Source of the DNA: Ruminiclostridium sp.
Lineage (GTDB): Bacteria; Bacillota_A; Clostridia; Oscillospirales; Ruminococcaceae
Reading direction: 5' to 3'
DNA: 9,321 nt
NCBI GenBank assembly: GCA_017550775.1
Contig: JAFZOA010000513.1
Coordinates: forward strand, 1 to 9,321
Position numbers and translations under genes: made by a program. Positions 5,468-9,321 of this stretch are shown piece by piece. Position 1 is the first letter of the stretch. Every line of letters starts with the position of its first letter. The notes beneath the pieces are model-generated. The model was not told where the DNA came from, made no database searches, and saw only the letters and a program-made list of their open reading frames with translations.

Positions 5468-6445
5468 ATGAAAAGAAATACAGTAATGCCGGCGGCGATC
5501 TTTACAGCCGCAGCGTTGTTCGCGGGCTCGTGCGGGAACGGTACTCCCGCTGCGACAACTGCGGCGGCCGCACAGACTGAGACTTCCGCCGTGACCACCG
5601 CGGCGGCTGCGGAGACTACTGAAAGCGAGGTGTCAGAGGTGACGGAGACTACCACTGTGACCACAGAGGACAGAAGCCCTGTATTCGAGGGCGGATATGA
5701 GACGATAGAGCAGGACTTTTACCGTGACGGAAAGAAGATCGCCGGAAAGCTTTTCATGCCGAACGGCAGCGGTGATTTTCCCGCCGTGATACTCGGCCAC
5801 GGCTTCAACGCCAATATGTCCAATGTGGAGGGCTATGCCAAGGCGCTTGCCAATGAAGGGATAGCCGCGTACATCTTCGACTTTATCGGGGGCGGGAGCA
5901 ACATACAGAGCGACGGTCTTATGACGGAGATGTCCGTGCTTACCGAGGCGGAGGACATGAACACCGTGTTTGACGGAGTTGCGGCGCTCGACGGCATAGA
6001 CGGGAGCAAAATGATAGTAATGGGCGAGAGCCAGGGCGGATTTGTCGCGTCCTACGTTGCCGCGTCGCGCCCGGAGGATATACTCGGTCTGGTCGCGCTG
6101 TACCCGGCTTATGTCATTCAGGACGACTCGCGGAAAAGGACTCCCGACATCGACAATATCCCCGAGACCCTCAACGTCATGGGTACCACGATAGGCAGGA
6201 TATATAACTACGACGCGATGTCCTTCGATATCTACGAAATGCTGCCAAAGTGCGACAAGAAGGTGCTTCTGATACACGGCACCGCAGACAACCTTGTCCC
6301 GATGTCATACTCCGAGCGCGCTGCGGAAACTTTCCCGGACGCGCGGCTGGAAACTATCGAGGGCGCGGGTCACGGCTTCGGAGGAAAAGCGTTTAATCAG
6401 GCAAGGGATCTTGTGATAGGCTTTGTGAAAGAGTTGATCGGATAA
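5468..6445 (+). CDS. Alpha/beta-hydrolase lipoprotein, cinnamoyl/feruloyl-esterase-like
   Basis: The start at 5468 follows AGAGG (5456-5460) by seven bases and encodes 325 residues. Residues 1-22 form a lipoprotein signal (MKRN, hydrophobic core, AGSC with Cys22), so the enzyme is probably lipid-anchored outside the membrane. Residues 23-70 are an Ala/Thr/Glu-rich linker. The hydrolase domain (about 75-325) shows the oxyanion segment LGHGFN (109-114), nucleophile elbow GES188QGG, Asp274 in HGTADNLVP, and His302 in GAGHGF, a complete Ser-Asp-His triad. The segment from FDF at 137-139 to the SVLTEAEDMNTVFD stretch resembles cinnamoyl/feruloyl esterases such as Est1E of Butyrivibrio proteoclasticus, which hydrolyse phenolic or short acyl esters on plant polysaccharide. 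The true substrate is inferred, and another carboxylesterase or acyl hydrolase is possible. It is first in the probable operon, with 48 bases to the next gene and no convincing terminator between. Confidence 0.85.
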   Translation: MKRNTVMPAAIFTAAALFAGSCGNGTPAATTAAAAQTETSAVTTAAAAETTESEVSEVTETTTVTTEDRSPVFEGGYETIEQDFYRDGKKIAGKLFMPNGSGDFPAVILGHGFNANMSNVEGYAKALANEGIAAYIFDFIGGGSNIQSDGLMTEMSVLTEAEDMNTVFDGVAALDGIDGSKMIVMGESQGGFVASYVAASRPEDILGLVALYPAYVIQDDSRKRTPDIDNIPETLNVMGTTIGRIYNYDAMSFDIYEMLPKCDKKVLLIHGTADNLVPMSYSERAAETFPDARLETIEGAGHGFGGKAFNQARDLVIGFVKELIG

Positions 6446-6479
6446 CAGCGGCATACCGCGAATACAGACATTTACCGAC

Positions 6480-6485
6480 AGGAGG
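6480..6485 (+). promoter_or_regulatory. Strong Shine-Dalgarno of the serine hydrolase gene
   Basis: AGGAGG is eight bases from ATG 6494, the strongest ribosome site in the window. It fixes the start and rules out a longer N-terminal signal sequence. Confidence 0.8.
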
Positions 6486-6493
6486 AAAGAACA

Positions 6494-7693
6494 ATGGACA
6501 TCATCAGAGGAAAGACGGACTGCAAGCCCGCCGAGACCGGATACGACGAAAGCAGGATAGACAAGCTCAACGAGCGGCTTCAGAGCATGATAGACCGCAA
6601 GCTCGTTCACGGCGCAGTGTACTGCATCTCCCACAAGGGTAAGATCATAGCGCACGGCTCACTCGGAAGGAACAACGCCTTCGGCGAGAACACCCCCATG
6701 CAGCCCGACACAGTGTTCGGCATCGCGTCCATAACAAAGGTGTTCACCGCGACCGCGATAATGAAGCTTGTTGAGGACGGATACTTCAACCTCAACGACC
6801 CGGTGAGCGACTGGCTCCCGCAGTTCTCGAAAAAGCCGTTCAGCGACATCAAGATAATTCATCTGCTTACCCACACCTCGGGGCTGTACCCCGACGGCGG
6901 CTGCTTCGACGAGGTGCTCCCGAAGTGCAGCTGGGAGCTCGTCGGAGACGCGTTCAGGCTCTGGGATAAACAGGGAGAATTTGACTGGATCTCCGCGGGC
7001 ATATCGGCGGGACTTCGCAGACCGGTGGGGTCGGAGTGGCAGTACAGCTCGTTCCTGTTCTGCGTGCTCGGCGAGATAATAACCCGTGCGAGCGGAGTTC
7101 CCGCGCAGAAATACATAGTGGATAACATCGTAAAGCCGCTCGGTATGCGGGACAGCGGGTTTGATTCCGATATCACCGCCGATATCGCGAAAAGGTTTTT
7201 CGTCAGTGACGAAGAAACGAAGGAGTTCCTGAACTGCGTTATTTCCGGAAAAACACCCGAAAAGACCGATGAGCAGAAGATGTGGGATAAGATACCCTCC
7301 ACCGGCGGCGGACTCAGCTCGACGGTGTATGACCTTGTGCGCTTCGGAAACGCGTTCGTGTACGGCGGAAGGCTTGACGGCGCGCGCATACTCGGCCGCA
7401 AGGCTGTCGAGAAGATGAGCAAGGTGCAGCTTCACGGCGTTCCCGACCGCTGCTGGGGTGCGACAGAGCCGAACAGACTTTACGGCATAGGCTTTGACAT
7501 AAGAAGAACGCCCGCGTTCACCTATTCCGACCACACGATAATGCACGAGGGCTCCGGCGCGTCGTCCATTGACATCGACCTGGACGAGGAGCTTGTTGCG
7601 GCATGGTTCGTGCCGTTCGACACCGTTCCGGGTGGCTGGTGTCCCGAGCCGCTTTACAACGTCCAGAACATCATCTGGTCGGGACTTATATGA
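6494..7693 (+). CDS. Beta-lactamase-fold serine hydrolase (class C / penicillin-binding-protein-like family)
   Basis: This 399-residue protein of the beta-lactamase family (PF00144 type) has S79-I-T-K82 in GIASITKVFTA as the nucleophile and general-base motif. Y184-S-S186 in EWQYSS is the second motif, and H351-E-G353 in MHEGSGAS stands in place of KTG. HLLTHTSGL (123-131) and GGGLSSTVYDL (271-281) are also typical. The HxG third motif and variable family favour an esterase, peptidase or acyl-transfer role over true beta-lactamase activity. There is no signal peptide or membrane segment, so it should be cytoplasmic, unlike the periplasm-facing relatives. The stop TGA overlaps the next start as ATGA (7690-7693), coupling it to an ABC permease. 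The context suggests it acts on a compound handled by that transporter, which is inference. Length is normal for the family. Confidence 0.88.
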   Translation: MDIIRGKTDCKPAETGYDESRIDKLNERLQSMIDRKLVHGAVYCISHKGKIIAHGSLGRNNAFGENTPMQPDTVFGIASITKVFTATAIMKLVEDGYFNLNDPVSDWLPQFSKKPFSDIKIIHLLTHTSGLYPDGGCFDEVLPKCSWELVGDAFRLWDKQGEFDWISAGISAGLRRPVGSEWQYSSFLFCVLGEIITRASGVPAQKYIVDNIVKPLGMRDSGFDSDITADIAKRFFVSDEETKEFLNCVISGKTPEKTDEQKMWDKIPSTGGGLSSTVYDLVRFGNAFVYGGRLDGARILGRKAVEKMSKVQLHGVPDRCWGATEPNRLYGIGFDIRRTPAFTYSDHTIMHEGSGASSIDIDLDEELVAAWFVPFDTVPGGWCPEPLYNVQNIIWSGLI

Positions 7694-8508
7694 GCCGGCT
7701 CCGGCAGAGATTTGAGGTCTGCAAGGCGGTCGCCTTCGTCACCTACAAGGAGTGGAGCGCGTACCGCTCTCACTCGCTCGTGTCGGTTTTTGTCGGTCCC
7801 GTTTACTTCCTTGTGCAGTACTTCATCTGGACGGCGGTCTACGGCGGGAGCGGCACCTTCGGCGGCATGGAGCTTGAACAGACCGTCCGGTATTTCGGGG
7901 TGTCGGCGCTTATCGGCTACCTTACCATGGACTTTGCGGACTGGAATTTACAGATGCTCGTTCGGACGGGGAAGTTCCTTACCTTCGCGCTGCGCCCGGT
8001 GCATCACAGGTTCTTTGCGCTGTCGCAGAAGCTCGGTCATCGCATTCTCGGCTTCATATTCGAGTTTCTGCCCTGCTTCCTGATATTCCTGTTTGTGTTC
8101 CGCGTGGACATAATCCCCGTGCATATCGGCTGGACGATACTCTCGGCGGCACTGGCGTTCCTTATGAACTTCTACGTCAACTACTGCATCGGCATGACCG
8201 CGTTCTACTTTGTTCAGGCGCGCGGCATACGCACGGTGTATCAGCTCGTCTCGTCGGTATTCTCCGGGGTGCTGATACCGCTTTCGTTCTTTCCCGCGTC
8301 TGTGCAGTGGGTGATGATGTTCTTACCGTTCCAGTACACCAACTACATCACGGCAATGGTCTGGACGGGGAGTGAGAGTATCGGCGAGCTCGGGCTTTCG
8401 ATACCGCAGGCGGTGCTGTGTCAGGGGATTGCGGTGGCGGCGGCTGCGCTGCTCAGCGAGGTCATCTACCGCGCGTCGATAAAGCGGTTCACGGCGGTGG
8501 GCGCGTAA
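7690..8508 (+). CDS. ABC-2 type permease, COG4587-like first subunit
   Basis: This 272-residue integral membrane protein starts at ATG 7690, inside the stop of the preceding gene. The open frame extends upstream to 7603, but that part reads out of phase through the serine hydrolase and lacks a ribosome site. About six membrane segments are visible, roughly at 29-50, 67-83, 118-138, 145-175, 184-212 and 238-260. The cytoplasmic motif R92-T-G-K-F...LRPV (92-103) matches the one in its neighbour. This is the pattern of the paired permeases of the COG4586-COG4587-COG3694 ABC exporters (ABC2_membrane_6, formerly DUF990). The family is poorly characterised, and some relatives are linked to antibiotic or lantibiotic export or resistance. 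It would form a heterodimer with the next gene product. Substrate unknown. Confidence 0.82.
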   Translation: MSRLRQRFEVCKAVAFVTYKEWSAYRSHSLVSVFVGPVYFLVQYFIWTAVYGGSGTFGGMELEQTVRYFGVSALIGYLTMDFADWNLQMLVRTGKFLTFALRPVHHRFFALSQKLGHRILGFIFEFLPCFLIFLFVFRVDIIPVHIGWTILSAALAFLMNFYVNYCIGMTAFYFVQARGIRTVYQLVSSVFSGVLIPLSFFPASVQWVMMFLPFQYTNYITAMVWTGSESIGELGLSIPQAVLCQGIAVAAAALLSEVIYRASIKRFTAVGA

Positions 8509-8531
8509 GAAGTGACCGGTGGTTCAAGAAA

Positions 8532-9308
8532 ATGAGATACATAAAGATTTATTTTACCTGTCTGCGCATAGCGTTCTCACAAGCGGCGGCGTACCGCGCG
8601 GACTTTCTGCTCGGAAACCTTATAACCCTGCTGTCAAACATTCTTTTCCCGCTTGTGACTGTCGTTATCTACGCGAACGGCGCGCAGTTCCCCGGCTGGC
8701 CGATGTGGGAGGTGTTGCTGATACAGTCGGTATTCTCCATGTCAACGGGACTTTCCTCGATGATAACTCACGGCATACTCTGGGCGACCATGGACCATAT
8801 CCGCGAGGGGAGCTTTGAGGTCGTGCTGCTGAAGCCTGTGTCGCCGCTTTTCTACCTGACGGCGGTGAACTTCTCCACGGACAGTCTGGGGCTGTTTGCC
8901 GGAGGTCTTGTGCTCACGGTGGTCTCCGCGTTCAACACGGTCTCCGCCGCGGACGGAGTGCCGGTGTTCCTGCTGCTGTTCTTTGCGGGAACGGCGGTGC
9001 TGTGCGGGCTCGACCTTATCATGGCGGCGATAACCTTCAAGTGGGTGGGCAACTCCCGCATACCCGAGATATTCGAAAGTGTGAGCGAGTTCGGAAAGTA
9101 CCCTCTCGGCATTTTCCCGAAGGCGGTACAGATAACGGTGACATTTATTATCCCGGTAGCGGTGGTGGGATTTCTCCCCGCGTCGGCGCTGCTCGGGCGG
9201 CTGGACGGGATAATGCTGCTCGCGGTCATTCCGTGCGTGCTGTTCCTTGCGTTCGGGGTCTGGCTGTACAACGGCATGATAAAGCGCTATGAGGGGGTGG
9301 GCGGCTGA
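8532..9308 (+). CDS. ABC-2 type permease, COG3694-like second subunit
   Basis: This 258-residue membrane protein has six likely membrane segments, about 24-46, 59-80, 117-135, 143-167, 199-216 and 227-247. The start at 8532 (MRYIKIYF) follows the previous gene by 23 bases, with a weak GGTGG site (8518-8522). The region REGSFEVVLLKPVSPLF (91-107) and the later KYPLGIFPKA...IIPVA...FLPAS stretch are typical of the second permease in COG3694-type exporters. Its R-x-G-x-F-x(3)-L-K/R-P-V motif matches that of the preceding permease, which supports an ancient duplication and a heterodimeric channel. The stop TGA shares its A with the next ATG. Confidence 0.85.
   Translation: MRYIKIYFTCLRIAFSQAAAYRADFLLGNLITLLSNILFPLVTVVIYANGAQFPGWPMWEVLLIQSVFSMSTGLSSMITHGILWATMDHIREGSFEVVLLKPVSPLFYLTAVNFSTDSLGLFAGGLVLTVVSAFNTVSAADGVPVFLLLFFAGTAVLCGLDLIMAAITFKWVGNSRIPEIFESVSEFGKYPLGIFPKAVQITVTFIIPVAVVGFLPASALLGRLDGIMLLAVIPCVLFLAFGVWLYNGMIKRYEGVGG
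9291..9300 (+). promoter_or_regulatory. Ribosome binding site of the truncated downstream gene
   Basis: GAGGGGGTGG, inside the end of the permease gene, ends seven bases before ATG 9308. This supports a real gene start at the right edge. Confidence 0.6.
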
Positions 9309-9321
9309 TGACGGCGATAAA
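9308..9321 (+). CDS. Start of a further gene, probably the ABC ATPase (partial)
   Basis: Only ATG-ACG-GCG-ATA-AA is present, reading MTAI. The start overlaps the permease stop (TGATG) and has a good ribosome site. In COG4587/COG3694 systems the missing partner is an ATPase of the COG4586 type. The two visible permeases need one, so this is the expected identity, inferred from context only. Confidence 0.5.

Noticed and set aside
6448..6459. GCGG-CATA-CCGC hairpin between the two hydrolase genes as a terminator
   Set aside because: A 4-bp stem with no T-run is too weak, and the 48-base gap has no promoter after it.
6659..7546. Long minus-strand frames opposite the serine hydrolase (295 and 187 codons)
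   Set aside because: The plus strand here has complete catalytic motifs and a strong ribosome site. The opposite frames are compositional shadows with no recognisable motif.
8418..8531. In-frame extension of the second permease to an upstream ATG at 8418
   Set aside because: The extension overlaps the previous gene by about 90 bases and reads as Gly/Arg-rich non-membrane sequence. The start at 8532 gives the usual N-terminus.

Overview
The window looks like a chromosomal segment of a Gram-positive, moderately GC-rich anaerobe of the Clostridia, most likely a Ruminococcus-like member of the Oscillospiraceae/Ruminococcaceae. The indications are purine-rich Shine-Dalgarno sites, near-consensus sigma-A promoters, Ala/Thr-rich lipoprotein and surface-protein linkers, an NPxTG-type cell-wall sorting signal, and cohesin-like and dockerin-like modules together. 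No rRNA, tRNA, CRISPR array, transposase or prophage gene was seen.

Left half (1-5233, all on the minus strand): three secreted proteins. In order of transcription they are (i) a 953-residue secreted protein (5152-2291) with a beta-helix carbohydrate-binding region, four tandem ~75-residue repeats, a carboxypeptidase-regulatory-like module and a divergent C-terminal dockerin-like module; (ii) a 240-residue protein (1999-1277) with a signal peptide, one cohesin-like module, a linker and an NPHTG sorting signal; (iii) a protein running off the left edge (1224-1) with at least three cohesin-like modules. Gene (i) has its own promoter and a hairpin terminator. Genes (ii) and (iii) appear to form an operon from a second promoter at 2097-2125. 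The proposed picture is a small cohesin-dockerin surface system, in which wall-anchored cohesins could display a polysaccharide-binding dockerin protein.

Middle (5153-5467): a divergent intergenic region with opposite-facing sigma-A promoters, each with a 17-bp spacer. Two short perfect inverted repeats and a LacI-family-like half-site lie between the promoters.

Right half (5468-9321, all on the plus strand): a tightly packed probable operon. It encodes an alpha/beta-hydrolase lipoprotein resembling cinnamoyl/feruloyl esterases, a cytoplasmic beta-lactamase-fold serine hydrolase, two paralogous ABC-2 permeases of the COG4587/COG3694 type, and the first codons of a further gene that is probably the matching ATPase. 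The serine hydrolase and first permease overlap as ATGA, and the second permease and next gene overlap as TGATG, which suggests translational coupling. The substrate of the exporter cannot be read from the sequence. A link between the two halves (surface polysaccharide binding and de-esterification) is plausible but inferred.
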